Of a DNA stretch of 38,609 bases, positions 23,309 through 31,026 are shown piece by piece. The notes under the pieces are model-generated. The model did not search any database, was not told the DNA's origin, and saw only the letters and a program-made list of their open reading frames with translations. Every line of letters begins with the position of its first letter. Within the stretch, counting starts at the first letter, position 1. The translations under genes were made by a program, and so were the position numbers. This stretch comes from a virus, in IMG/VR virus record IMGVR_UViG_3300034152_000467, positions 1 through 38,609 of that record. One strand, 5' to 3'.

Positions 23309-24160
23309 ATGAAGAGGTTTTTCACGTTGTTTGTGGCATGCGTTATGTTGTTAACCACTTTAGCATGCAGCAACAAAAAGGAAGAAGATGGTATTTCTGG
23401 AGAATACACATTCGGCGGTTCAACTACTGTCGAACCAATAGCTCTAGCCGCTATTGAAGCATTCATGGAAGAGAATGAAGGAGTTAGAATTAGTTATGAA
23501 GGGGTTGGCTCTAGTTCTGGTGTAAAAGGAGTGCTTGCTGGTACTTACGCACTTGGAGGAGCTTCACGAACATTGAAAGATTCTGAAACAGAAAAAGGCG
23601 CAGTGCCATATCAAATTGCTGCTGATGGTCTTGCAGTAGTTGTAAATGGAGATGTTAGTTTAGATAACCTATCAATGGAAGATATCGCTAAAATATTCTC
23701 TGGCGAAATTACTAATTGGAAAGACGTTGGTGGTCCAGAACAAGAAATAGTCGTAGTAAATAGAGATGAAGCATCTGGTACTAGAGGAGCTTTTCTCGAA
23801 CTAATACTAGACGCTTACTACGGTAAAAAAGAAGGAAAATTTATTGCAGATTCAATAATCACAGAATCAAACGGAGATATGGTTGTAAAAGTTGGAACTA
23901 CTCCATATTCTATCGGTTACTGTGGTTTTGGTTTTATTGACCAAGCAAAAAAGTTTGGAGCTAAACCAGTATCTTTAGATGGGTCAGACCCAACTGTGAA
24001 GAATGTAAAAAGCGGCAAGTACCCAGTACAAAGACCTCTAAATTTTGTCACAAATGGTAAAGTTGAAAAAGGTAGCATTCAAGAAGTTTTTATCAACTTT
24101 TTGCTTACACCTAAAGGTCAAGATATAGTAAAAGAAGAGGGTTTTTTAGCTGTGAAATAG
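23309..24160 (+). CDS. pstS: Phosphate-binding protein PstS (lipoprotein)
   Basis: 283 residues. The signal sequence MKRFFTLFVACVMLL ends in a lipobox TLACS with Cys20. GGSTTVEP, EGVGSSSG and NRDEASGTRG are the phosphate-coordinating loops of PstS-type binding proteins. As a host-derived metabolic gene it would increase high-affinity phosphate uptake of the infected cell, supplying phosphate for phage DNA. It has a strong ribosome site (TAGGGGGAAC) and is followed by its own terminator. No PstA/B/C genes are present, so it would work with the host permease. Confidence 0.9.
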   Translation: MKRFFTLFVACVMLLTTLACSNKKEEDGISGEYTFGGSTTVEPIALAAIEAFMEENEGVRISYEGVGSSSGVKGVLAGTYALGGASRTLKDSETEKGAVPYQIAADGLAVVVNGDVSLDNLSMEDIAKIFSGEITNWKDVGGPEQEIVVVNRDEASGTRGAFLELILDAYYGKKEGKFIADSIITESNGDMVVKVGTTPYSIGYCGFGFIDQAKKFGAKPVSLDGSDPTVKNVKSGKYPVQRPLNFVTNGKVEKGSIQEVFINFLLTPKGQDIVKEEGFLAVK

Positions 24161-24172
24161 TACTGATATAAA

Positions 24173-24195
24173 AGCTCCCATATGGGAGCTTTTTT
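24173..24195 (+). terminator. Rho-independent terminator after pstS
   Basis: Perfect palindrome AGCTCCCATATGGGAGCT (24173-24190) followed by T5, extended by AAA on the 5' side. Twelve bases after the pstS stop. Confidence 0.9.
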
Positions 24196-24227
24196 GTGTG
24201 AGGGCGCAAATTTGCTCAGTATGGAAC

Positions 24228-24251
24228 AATCTCACAGACAAATCTGAGATT
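24228..24251 (+). other. Small hairpin between pstS terminator and next promoter
   Basis: AATCTCA (24228-24234) pairs with TGAGATT (24245-24251) with a 10-base loop. It could be a weak second terminator or processing site; no U-run follows. Confidence 0.35.
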
Positions 24252-24256
24252 ATCGG

Positions 24257-24271
24257 GCATATTTATAAATA
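24257..24271 (+). promoter_or_regulatory. GCATATTTATAAATA late-promoter-like site
   Basis: Contains an exact match to the T4 late consensus TATAAATA (24264-24271) fused to the GCATATTTAT decamer. It lies after the pstS terminator and ~10 bases before SD CAGGAGG of the gene at 24297, which is the correct position. Confidence 0.5.
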
Positions 24272-24296
24272 ATAAATAAAACAGGAGGATTACATA

Positions 24297-25049
24297 ATGT
24301 CAAAAGTTGTGCGTTTATTTGATGCTTTAGAGAGTAATTTATATAATAAAAAACTAAAAGTTGAAGAAAAAGAAGAAAAGCAAGTAAATGAACAAGAAGG
24401 TGAAGAAAATGTAGAGGAAGAGCCACAAGCCCCTCCTCAACTTGATAGGCAAAGAAAGCCAAGAAAGAAGAAAAAGACGAAAGCAAGCAACGAACAAAAC
24501 CCCGAACAGGATGAACAAGAGAGGAAAGAAAAAGATATAGGCGACATAGAAAGAGATGATATGGTAGATGAGAAACCAGATGAAGGTGAAACTGTAGTAA
24601 GTATAAATTTAAATGGAAAAATAAAGTTTCTAGACGCTAGGGAGATAAGTGATATATTCAATGTTGAATCTATATTACAATTATATAAAATAGACGACCC
24701 AAGCAACATAGATGAAAAATATGGCAAGAAAATAGAAATAACTATGAATTCCCCACTTTCAGATTATAGAGATTATAAATATACCATAAAACTAATGGAA
24801 GCGATAGGCGAAATACAGGTTTTCCGACCTGGTTTTAGCCAGGCTTTCCAAGCAAAAGCACCATTACAGAATATGGCTGGCGCAGCTCAACAGCAGTTAC
24901 AACCTGGAGCTCAAGGAGCAGAAACTGGAGTAGAAGAAAAAAGAGGGTTAAATATCTCGGGCTACATTGATGAATTAAACGGACTATTCGCAACTTTAGT
25001 AAAGCAAGAATTCATTGATAGGATTCTCAAAGATTATGCCGGACAGTAA
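24297..25049 (+). CDS. Hypothetical charged protein upstream of late sigma factor
   Basis: 250 residues. Residues ~18-90 are a long disordered stretch rich in Glu and Lys; residues ~95-170 are a small alpha/beta domain (VVSINLNGKIKFLDAREISDIF...); the C-terminus is Gln/Ala-rich then helical. No family recognised. Its last codons overlap the sigma-factor start by 14 bases. It could be part of the late-transcription or assembly set. Confidence 0.6.
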   Translation: MSKVVRLFDALESNLYNKKLKVEEKEEKQVNEQEGEENVEEEPQAPPQLDRQRKPRKKKKTKASNEQNPEQDEQERKEKDIGDIERDDMVDEKPDEGETVVSINLNGKIKFLDAREISDIFNVESILQLYKIDDPSNIDEKYGKKIEITMNSPLSDYRDYKYTIKLMEAIGEIQVFRPGFSQAFQAKAPLQNMAGAAQQQLQPGAQGAETGVEEKRGLNISGYIDELNGLFATLVKQEFIDRILKDYAGQ

Positions 25050-25773
25050 AAAGAAAACGCCTAGTAACTATTACTTCATCGAGGGAGAGGTTGCTCCTAA
25101 AATACTCCAGTTACAAGAAATCAATAAACAGATTGAAGAAATAGAAGAATCTGACTCAGATTCTCGCGAAGCTCTAAAATATCTAGCTTTACTGAAAAAG
25201 CATTTCAAAGAATTGCAAGATGATGTTATGTCTCATGCTAGTGACGTTATAAAAGGTGTAATATTCAGAGCGAAGTTCCATAAAAGAGAAAAATTTGATG
25301 TATGCTACCAGATAGCTATAGAAGCGTGTCTGAAATCTTTACAGAGATTCACGCCAGAAAAAGGAACGGCTTTCAATTACTTGAGTTTGACAGCTAAAAA
25401 AGCAATACTCTATTATTTGATAAAGAAGAATAAAAAGAGGACACTATCTTTAGATTATGAGTATATGAGCGAAGAAAAGTTGAAGCTCAGTAATCTAATA
25501 AAACAGGAAGAGAAAATAGTAAGAAATCTTGAAATAGAGAATCTTATAGACACTATAATGAATTTGGTACAAGAAAATAAAGAAACAAAAAGCTTGAATA
25601 AAGTAGCAGACAAGATGAGAGACTATCTCTTCTACACTCAGGGAAAGTACGACAAGAAAGACTTCTTCAAATGGGCGAAAGCAGACGGGATAAGCTCAAA
25701 TCTACTGAGGAGGTATGTAAAATTTCTGAAAGAAAATAGAGACATACTTTACGAGAACGTAGGCGTTTATTAG
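25036..25773 (+). CDS. gp55-like late sigma factor
   Basis: 245 residues from ATG 25036, within the end of the preceding gene; a longer upstream start is possible but lies in another gene. The region FDVCYQIAIEACLKSLQRF followed by TPEKGTAFNYLSLTAKKAI (about residues 88-125) is sigma region 2, the helix set that contacts the -10 element, and is the core of T4 gp55-type late sigma factors. An N-terminal acidic helix precedes it. In T4 this protein directs host RNA polymerase to TATAAATA promoters, consistent with the TATAAATA/GATAAATA sites seen nearby. Its partner coactivators are not in the window. Confidence 0.75.
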   Translation: MPDSKKKTPSNYYFIEGEVAPKILQLQEINKQIEEIEESDSDSREALKYLALLKKHFKELQDDVMSHASDVIKGVIFRAKFHKREKFDVCYQIAIEACLKSLQRFTPEKGTAFNYLSLTAKKAILYYLIKKNKKRTLSLDYEYMSEEKLKLSNLIKQEEKIVRNLEIENLIDTIMNLVQENKETKSLNKVADKMRDYLFYTQGKYDKKDFFKWAKADGISSNLLRRYVKFLKENRDILYENVGVY

Positions 25774-25775
25774 AG

Positions 25776-25790
25776 AAAGATAATCTAAAA
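25776..25790 (+). promoter_or_regulatory. 15-mer AAAGATAATCTAAAA, copy 1
   Basis: Exact 15-base repeat of 30685-30699. Both copies sit in short gaps right after a long gene and 17-22 bases before a start codon, as expected for promoters. Confidence 0.45.
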
Positions 25791-25807
25791 AACATTTGGA
25801 GAAATAA

Positions 25808-26572
25808 ATGAAGTTCAATGATGCTATAGTATTACAAGAGGCTAGAGGAGCTGGAAGCTTCGACTACAAATATTGGTTTTGGGCAAAAAGAAATTCTACC
25901 TATGGTGTTGGTTATGCGAGGCAGGATATAACGCTAGAAATTTCCAAGAAAGGGAATGAAGCCCTTGACGCTCTTGAAAACATGAAAGATGTCTTAGACA
26001 CACTAGAAAAAGGAGATACTGAGAAATTAGAAGTTGTCGAAAAAAAGCTAAGAGCAAACACAAAAAGAATTACTGGAATAGTAGATCTATTTAGCTCACC
26101 TATCGTTATTAATTGGTTAACTGGTGATAAACCAACGATCGTGAAGGTCCCAAGATCAAGACCACAAGACGTAACCGACCTAGACGGGAAAACAATAAAC
26201 GTAGTTGAAATATTTAAAGATCAAGAAACAAGAGACTTTCTTACTGAGGTTATGGATTGGGAAAAGGTTATTATAAACGATAAAGAAGGAGACACTCTAA
26301 ATACAATATTAGCGAAATTTATTTCCTCTGTTTTCGGCGGTGGATCTGACAAAAAGACAGTCAGAAAAGTTGCAAGAGGTTCTGGACTAGAGGGTATCAT
26401 GAGATCGTTGAAATTTGAAGATAAGGGGATAGAGGTTGTTCCTTTCAAAAAGTCTGATTATAATATACTTCCACAAGAAGTTGTTGGATCTAAGAAAGCT
26501 CCAGCAGCGCTGCAAACAGCAATAAAAGAAAGGTTTCCTGAGATACTGAAGAAAGCAAGAGCGGCGTTCTAA
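25808..26572 (+). CDS. Hypothetical protein with capsid-targeting-like leader
   Basis: 254 residues. MKFNDAIVLQEARGAG begins with the recurring leader and contains LQE followed by AR, matching the T4 gp21 cleavage consensus (L/I-x-E before A/G/S). The mature part would be a mixed alpha/beta protein (IVINWLTGDKPTIVKVPR) of unrecognised family. It may be an internal head protein that is cleaved at Glu11. SD TTTGGAG. Confidence 0.6.
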   Translation: MKFNDAIVLQEARGAGSFDYKYWFWAKRNSTYGVGYARQDITLEISKKGNEALDALENMKDVLDTLEKGDTEKLEVVEKKLRANTKRITGIVDLFSSPIVINWLTGDKPTIVKVPRSRPQDVTDLDGKTINVVEIFKDQETRDFLTEVMDWEKVIINDKEGDTLNTILAKFISSVFGGGSDKKTVRKVARGSGLEGIMRSLKFEDKGIEVVPFKKSDYNILPQEVVGSKKAPAALQTAIKERFPEILKKARAAF

Positions 26573-26614
26573 ATGAGCTTACTACATAAGATCTTTAAGT
26601 TTGAAGGAGGATAA
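26573..26614 (+). CDS. Possible 13-residue ORF or leader peptide
   Basis: ATG directly after the preceding stop encodes MSLLHKIFKFEGG; its last codons form the GGAGG ribosome site of the next gene. It may only be a translated spacer. Confidence 0.2.
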   Translation: MSLLHKIFKFEGG

Positions 26615-26617
26615 TAT

Positions 26618-26773
26618 ATGGGTCGTAAAAAGACTGGCCGCTACGGAAAATATGGAGAAATCAAGAGGAAAGAAAGAGCAAAACAAGGCCGGACATTATC
26701 TGGCCGAGACAGAATTAAACTTGATGAGCATCGTAAAATAGCACCAGGTCGACCTAATAACGGCAGGAGATAA
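26618..26773 (+). CDS. Hypothetical small basic protein
   Basis: 51 residues, 35-40% Lys/Arg (MGRKKTGRYGKYGEIKRKER...). Excellent SD (GAAGGAGG). Strong charge suggests nucleic-acid or capsid-interior binding. No family recognised. Confidence 0.55.
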   Translation: MGRKKTGRYGKYGEIKRKERAKQGRTLSGRDRIKLDEHRKIAPGRPNNGRR

Positions 26774-26774
26774 T

Positions 26775-26978
26775 ATGAAAACTAAATATGATAGCCCACA
26801 TGACAAAGTGATGGTAAGTAGAGTTTTAGACAAGATAAAGTTAAATACAGCTGCATGGCGTGAATTTCAAAAAGATGTAGATGAAGGCTCGGGTGTAAAA
26901 AGCTTGAGCAGGAAATTTGGAATAAAACCGCATTATGTAAAGTGGCTGCTCCGATATCTAAGAGGAGAAGTAAAATGA
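26775..26978 (+). CDS. Small helix-turn-helix protein
   Basis: 67 residues. VKSLSRKFGIKPHYVKWLLRYL has the helix-turn-helix form (A/S-x3-G-I-x5-V) of a DNA-binding recognition unit. It may act as a regulator or a packaging/recombination accessory. ATGA overlap with the next gene. Confidence 0.5.
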   Translation: MKTKYDSPHDKVMVSRVLDKIKLNTAAWREFQKDVDEGSGVKSLSRKFGIKPHYVKWLLRYLRGEVK

Positions 26979-27289
26979 ACAATATATTAATTGTCAGAAA
27001 AACTGGTGATTTAAATTATATCCCTGTAAAATACAGAGTTGTAGAGATGACAGTTGGTAGCACAGCTGGAGCTACATACTGTGTTTTACAATGCATCGAC
27101 AGAGGTTGGGATACAGAAGCCCACTGGAATGATTGGAAAGCTGGAAAAAGTCCATCTGGAGATTATTCTAACCCAACTGGTAGAAAATCTGTGGGTGCGC
27201 AGGGAACTATAGGCGCTCTTGAAGTTGAAACTCTTGACAACTTGGCAGCATACAAACCATACACACCAAGTCATGACAGGCAAGGATAA
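26975..27289 (+). CDS. Hypothetical protein
   Basis: 104 residues from ATG 26975 (overlap with the preceding TGA). Beta-rich, Thr/Gly-rich. No family recognised. Ends in TAATG coupling to the next gene. Confidence 0.55.
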   Translation: MNNILIVRKTGDLNYIPVKYRVVEMTVGSTAGATYCVLQCIDRGWDTEAHWNDWKAGKSPSGDYSNPTGRKSVGAQGTIGALEVETLDNLAAYKPYTPSHDRQG

Positions 27290-27660
27290 TGGAGAATAGA
27301 GAAGTAGAACAAGTAAGTCCCCGTGAAATAGCGGAGATGGACAACGTAGCTAAAGAAGTTATAGCTTACTCAGAAGATGACCGAAGGAAATCTGACCAGC
27401 TATATGAGTATTACCAGAAACTTATAGACAGCGGAGATACTAAAGGTGAAACTAGAGAGTCACTTGCGAAAGCTCTTGAACTACGTGAAAAATCTGTTCT
27501 AAATCTTATAGAAATACTAAAACTAAAGACTAGGCTTATGGAAAAGAAAATGTCGTTAGAAAGTAGAAGAATGATGATGGAAGATTTTAGAAACGTAGGT
27601 AGTAAGAGGTCGGGCAGAGACCATACAGACCTAATAGCTAGACTTGAAGGAGAAGGATAA
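27289..27660 (+). CDS. Probable small terminase subunit (gp16-like)
   Basis: 123 residues, nearly all helical. The pattern DQLYEYYQKLIDSGDTKGE, then SLAKALELREKSVLNLIEILK, then KTRLMEKKM follows the T4-type gp16 central-domain layout (DYxxxRxxLxxLIxxG...LAxxxExPR...VLxxLIKxxxDxNxxLLxLxKK). In T4 this protein recognises DNA and stimulates the large terminase, and its gene lies close upstream of gene 17, as here. The identity is by pattern and position, so another helical protein cannot be excluded. Confidence 0.5.
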   Translation: MENREVEQVSPREIAEMDNVAKEVIAYSEDDRRKSDQLYEYYQKLIDSGDTKGETRESLAKALELREKSVLNLIEILKLKTRLMEKKMSLESRRMMMEDFRNVGSKRSGRDHTDLIARLEGEG

Positions 27661-28055
27661 TGAAACTCTCTGAAGCGTTCGAATATTACGCTGAACAAGT
27701 GGCTGTGATACAGCCACAGCAAGGAATAGGAGCAGAGATAAAAATAGACCCTAAGACTGCACAAAAAGATTTGAATTTTTACATTGTAAAGAACGGAAAG
27801 AAAACTCCCGTAGCTGAAGCTCAAGTTGTGAAAAGTAAAATTTACAATAAATTTGAAAGAGCTGTGCAAGCAATCAGTGATTCAAACAATAGAAGAAAGT
27901 TTGCCCCTGATGACCCAAGGATAGTCGATGTAGTTGCTACGCAGACTGCACCAAACAAATGGAATATGGTAGCAACATCTGATGATGGGCAACTCCAACT
28001 TTCTTGGGATTTTGCAACTAGTAAATGGAAGCCAACTAAAATACAGGGTAAATAA
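27660..28055 (+). CDS. Hypothetical protein with leader-like N-terminus
   Basis: 131 residues. MKLSEAFEYYAEQVAV carries the recurring leader; L-S-E then A fits the gp21 cleavage consensus. The rest is alpha/beta (FYIVKNGKKTPVAEAQVVKSK; NKWNMVATSDDGQLQLSWDF). ATGA overlap with the preceding gene. Possibly an internal head protein. Confidence 0.6.
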   Translation: MKLSEAFEYYAEQVAVIQPQQGIGAEIKIDPKTAQKDLNFYIVKNGKKTPVAEAQVVKSKIYNKFERAVQAISDSNNRRKFAPDDPRIVDVVATQTAPNKWNMVATSDDGQLQLSWDFATSKWKPTKIQGK

Positions 28056-28056
28056 C

Positions 28057-28428
28057 ATGAAAAGAAAAGAAGTTGATGAAATAAAGTGGGCTGGTTACGA
28101 AATAGATGCACCCATTGATAAATCTCTATTTGAAGAGTCTCTTGGAATATTTGATAACGTCGAGTCTAGAAAGCCGCAAAACGATTTAGTCAATTGGGAT
28201 GAAAGACGGGAGATGGACAAAGCTTCTAAAAGAAGCGGAAAATACATAGACGAGTCAATGCATAGCGCTGCTGATGCTTCAGATATGATGAGTATAAAAA
28301 AGAAATCTGCCGAGCCAAAGAAGCAGCAGATAAATGAAGCGCCCGAAAAGAAAGAGCAGCAAGAAGAAATTGATATTGTAGCTTATGGAGCTGAGCTTGT
28401 AGATTTTATGGAGAATAACAATGTTTAG
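28057..28428 (+). CDS. Hypothetical acidic protein
   Basis: 123 residues from ATG 28057, one base after the preceding stop; a longer frame from 27982 lies inside the previous gene. Low-complexity Lys/Glu stretches and a helical C-terminus (VAYGAELVDFMENNNV). Overlaps the next gene by 8 bases. No family recognised. Confidence 0.55.
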   Translation: MKRKEVDEIKWAGYEIDAPIDKSLFEESLGIFDNVESRKPQNDLVNWDERREMDKASKRSGKYIDESMHSAADASDMMSIKKKSAEPKKQQINEAPEKKEQQEEIDIVAYGAELVDFMENNNV

Positions 28429-28759
28429 ACGCGGACCAGATTACTTAGAGCAATTCGAGACAGAGCAAGAAGCAGTTGAAAAAATGGCAAATAGACTTTC
28501 TGAACAAGCTGAAGTGTCACAAGCTGAAGTAACTAGAAAGACTTCTCTGTTGTCGAAGATAACTCAAATAGATAAACAGATAACAAATTTACAGCAAAAA
28601 ATAGACGACAAGCAGGTGAAAATAGACGCTAAGAAAAAAGAACTAGAAGATTTACAAAGCGAAATAGCTCCCGAACAAGAACAGATTGCAGAACTAAGAC
28701 AACAAAAAGCAAGTCTCAATCAGCAGATGTCTGCAGTAGAAAGAAGAATGCGTACATAA
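28421..28759 (+). CDS. Coiled-coil protein upstream of large terminase
   Basis: 112 residues, almost entirely a coiled coil (heptads through DKQITNLQQKIDDKQVKIDAK and beyond). A T4-type packaging accessory role, or an alternative small-terminase candidate, is possible; the gp16-like pattern fits the gene at 27289 better. Confidence 0.55.
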   Translation: MFRRGPDYLEQFETEQEAVEKMANRLSEQAEVSQAEVTRKTSLLSKITQIDKQITNLQQKIDDKQVKIDAKKKELEDLQSEIAPEQEQIAELRQQKASLNQQMSAVERRMRT

Positions 28760-28762
28760 TGT

Positions 28763-30652
28763 ATGACAAAGAAAGAACATGTCGATAAAGTACTTCTCAG
28801 TAAAATCAATAGATTTGACTTACCCGAAACTTTAGAAACTATTCCACGCGTCGAAAGCGATAAACTATATGAGCAAGTAGAATACAATGATGGCTCTGAA
28901 GATGTAGTAGATCCGATAGCAGAATTTTACTTGTGTAAAAAGTACTTTATGTATTTCGCGGAGACTTATTGCTACATATTAGACGTAAGAAATAAAAAAA
29001 TATCTGGGATACATTTATATAACTTTCAACGAGAAATTATGGTTCCAGCATTTCTCGAAGAGAGGTTTATAATATTCAGAAAATCTAGACAAGTCGGTGC
29101 GTCAGTTGTGTCTGGTCTTTACGCTTTGTGGGTTGTCAATTTCAATGTTGCACAAGAAGTAATCATAATTTCTAAGACAAGAAAAGATGCACAAGATTTC
29201 AAAGCGAAAGCGATGGTGACTTATGAGAAGTTGCCAATGTTTCTAAAAACGAAGCCTACTTTAGATGGCCAGAATATGACCACTCTAAAACTTGTAAATA
29301 AGTCTAAAATAGAGGTAAGAGCTCAATCTGAGGACGCTGGCAGAGGTTTCACAGCAGCGCTTGTAATAATGGATGAAGCAGCATTCATGCCTTATGCTGA
29401 CGACATATGGGGTTCAGCATATCCATCTATTATGGACTCTAATGGCCAATGTATAGTCATTTCAACTTCTAATGGGGTCGGTAATTGGTATCACCAAACT
29501 TGGCTATCCGCTGAAGAAAATGAAAATGATTTTTATCCAATATACATACCATGGTGGATGTTTCCCGGTAGGGATAATCCGTGGTTAGAAAAAATAGAGA
29601 AAAGAGATGTAACTTTTTTCGAGAAAAAGCTTGGCGAAGAAAAAGTAAAAGAAATAAGAAAAACTAGAACTAAAAGATATGTAAATGGACATCTCGTAGA
29701 ATATTTCGATTTGCTAGTTGAAGAATTCATATCGCGAGAAGAAGAACGCCAACTTGAATATAAAGGGCCAAAAAAAAATAAGCCATGGCTACGTCGTCAG
29801 AGAGATCAACTGAAGACAAGAAAATTCAATCAAGAAATTCTATCTAGATTTCTCGGCTCTGGCAATACTGTAATTGATTACAAAGTTTTAGAAGCTATAG
29901 AAGAAGAGCTAGTTGAAGCTATCCAAGTAGATCAACTATATGATGGCCATTCTATAAAAGGTTTGCATATATTAGAAGAACCAATAGAAGATCTCGGCTA
30001 TACACTTCTCTCTGATGTGGCGTCTGGATCTGGAACTGACTACAGTACATTTAGTATTTTCCGCGATGATACATTGGAGCAAGTCGCTGAATACAAATCG
30101 CAACTTGATACTAAAAAGTTTGGTAAAATTATAAAAGAAATAGCTAAATATTATAACTACGCTTATGTAATCATAGAAACAAACCAAGGTCTTTCTGTTT
30201 TCAATGAAGTATTTTTACACGAGAAAGATCCGTACGAAAACTGCTATTATGAATTTAAAAATAAAGCATACCGAGGATTTCACACAGGCCCTGCAGAAAA
30301 GAGACTAATGCTAGACGAATTTATAACTGGCATAGAGGATAAGGTTATACAGATACGTGGGAAAAGGACTCTGGACGAATTGAAAGTCTTTATATGGCAT
30401 AATAAAAGACCACAAGCTTCAGTTGGCTATAATGACGACTTAGTTCTACCAATAATGATGTTAGCTTATGTCTTAAAATATGGAAATAGGCATACTGAAA
30501 ATTTGGGTTTCGCTTCAAGTAAGCATGGAACTGTAGATATAAAGAAAGACATCGAAGAAGAAAAAGAAATGATGAAAGAAACAGAAGCAAAAGAAGCAGT
30601 AAGAGATATGTATGGTCTAGAATGGCAAGATTATATAGAAATGATGAAATAG
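28763..30652 (+). CDS. Large terminase subunit (gp17-like packaging ATPase/nuclease)
   Basis: 629 residues. Walker A is RKSRQVGASV (about residues 106-115), Walker B VIMDEAAF (about 200-207); the nuclease domain begins SDVASGSGTDYS (about 417-428) and includes VIIETNQG, the acidic pair expected for an RNase H-like nuclease. It packages DNA through the portal, cleaving concatemers. Length and architecture match T4 gp17 (610 aa). The neighbours gp16-like and portal support it. Start is ATG 28763, three bases after the preceding stop. Confidence 0.93.
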   Translation: MTKKEHVDKVLLSKINRFDLPETLETIPRVESDKLYEQVEYNDGSEDVVDPIAEFYLCKKYFMYFAETYCYILDVRNKKISGIHLYNFQREIMVPAFLEERFIIFRKSRQVGASVVSGLYALWVVNFNVAQEVIIISKTRKDAQDFKAKAMVTYEKLPMFLKTKPTLDGQNMTTLKLVNKSKIEVRAQSEDAGRGFTAALVIMDEAAFMPYADDIWGSAYPSIMDSNGQCIVISTSNGVGNWYHQTWLSAEENENDFYPIYIPWWMFPGRDNPWLEKIEKRDVTFFEKKLGEEKVKEIRKTRTKRYVNGHLVEYFDLLVEEFISREEERQLEYKGPKKNKPWLRRQRDQLKTRKFNQEILSRFLGSGNTVIDYKVLEAIEEELVEAIQVDQLYDGHSIKGLHILEEPIEDLGYTLLSDVASGSGTDYSTFSIFRDDTLEQVAEYKSQLDTKKFGKIIKEIAKYYNYAYVIIETNQGLSVFNEVFLHEKDPYENCYYEFKNKAYRGFHTGPAEKRLMLDEFITGIEDKVIQIRGKRTLDELKVFIWHNKRPQASVGYNDDLVLPIMMLAYVLKYGNRHTENLGFASSKHGTVDIKKDIEEEKEMMKETEAKEAVRDMYGLEWQDYIEMMK

Positions 30653-30684
30653 CTATTTTTCGATAGTTTTGTAGCGAATGTGCT

Positions 30685-30699
30685 AAAGATAATCTAAAA
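30685..30699 (+). promoter_or_regulatory. 15-mer AAAGATAATCTAAAA, copy 2
   Basis: Exact copy of the site at 25776, in the gap after large terminase and before the gene at 30722, with SD TTGGGAGAG between. Confidence 0.45.
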
Positions 30700-30721
30700 C
30701 TTTATTGGGAGAGTATAAGAA

Positions 30722-31024
30722 ATGAACCTACACGACTTCTTCAAAAAGTTGAACTATACTCTAAACGAAGAGACTGCTGGCTATCTAAGCAGTTTGAGCG
30801 AAGTGAAACTAAAACTTCTCATCAAGAGAGTGTATGAAAATAACGAATTTATAAGAACTGAGCTGAACAAACAAGTAAAGCTTACTGAATATAAAAACAT
30901 ACAAGAAGTAGTTTCTTCTCTGAACAGAGACCAAACTGAAGAGTTCATCTACTGGATGGCTGAAAGTATTTTTGGTAGTGAAGAGTATGTTGAAAACGAA
31001 CTCGAAAAAATCTTAGTAGAATAA
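30722..31024 (+). CDS. Hypothetical protein
   Basis: 100 residues, helical. MNLHDFFKKLNYTLNEE is a leader-like start. No family recognised. It precedes the mobile region and ends two bases before the decayed homing endonuclease. Confidence 0.6.
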   Translation: MNLHDFFKKLNYTLNEETAGYLSSLSEVKLKLLIKRVYENNEFIRTELNKQVKLTEYKNIQEVVSSLNRDQTEEFIYWMAESIFGSEEYVENELEKILVE

Positions 31025-31026
31025 CT

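Noticed and set aside
28421-28759. Small terminase identity for the coiled-coil gene
   Set aside because: Position fits, but the gp16-type residue pattern is in 27289-27660 instead; kept only as an alternative.
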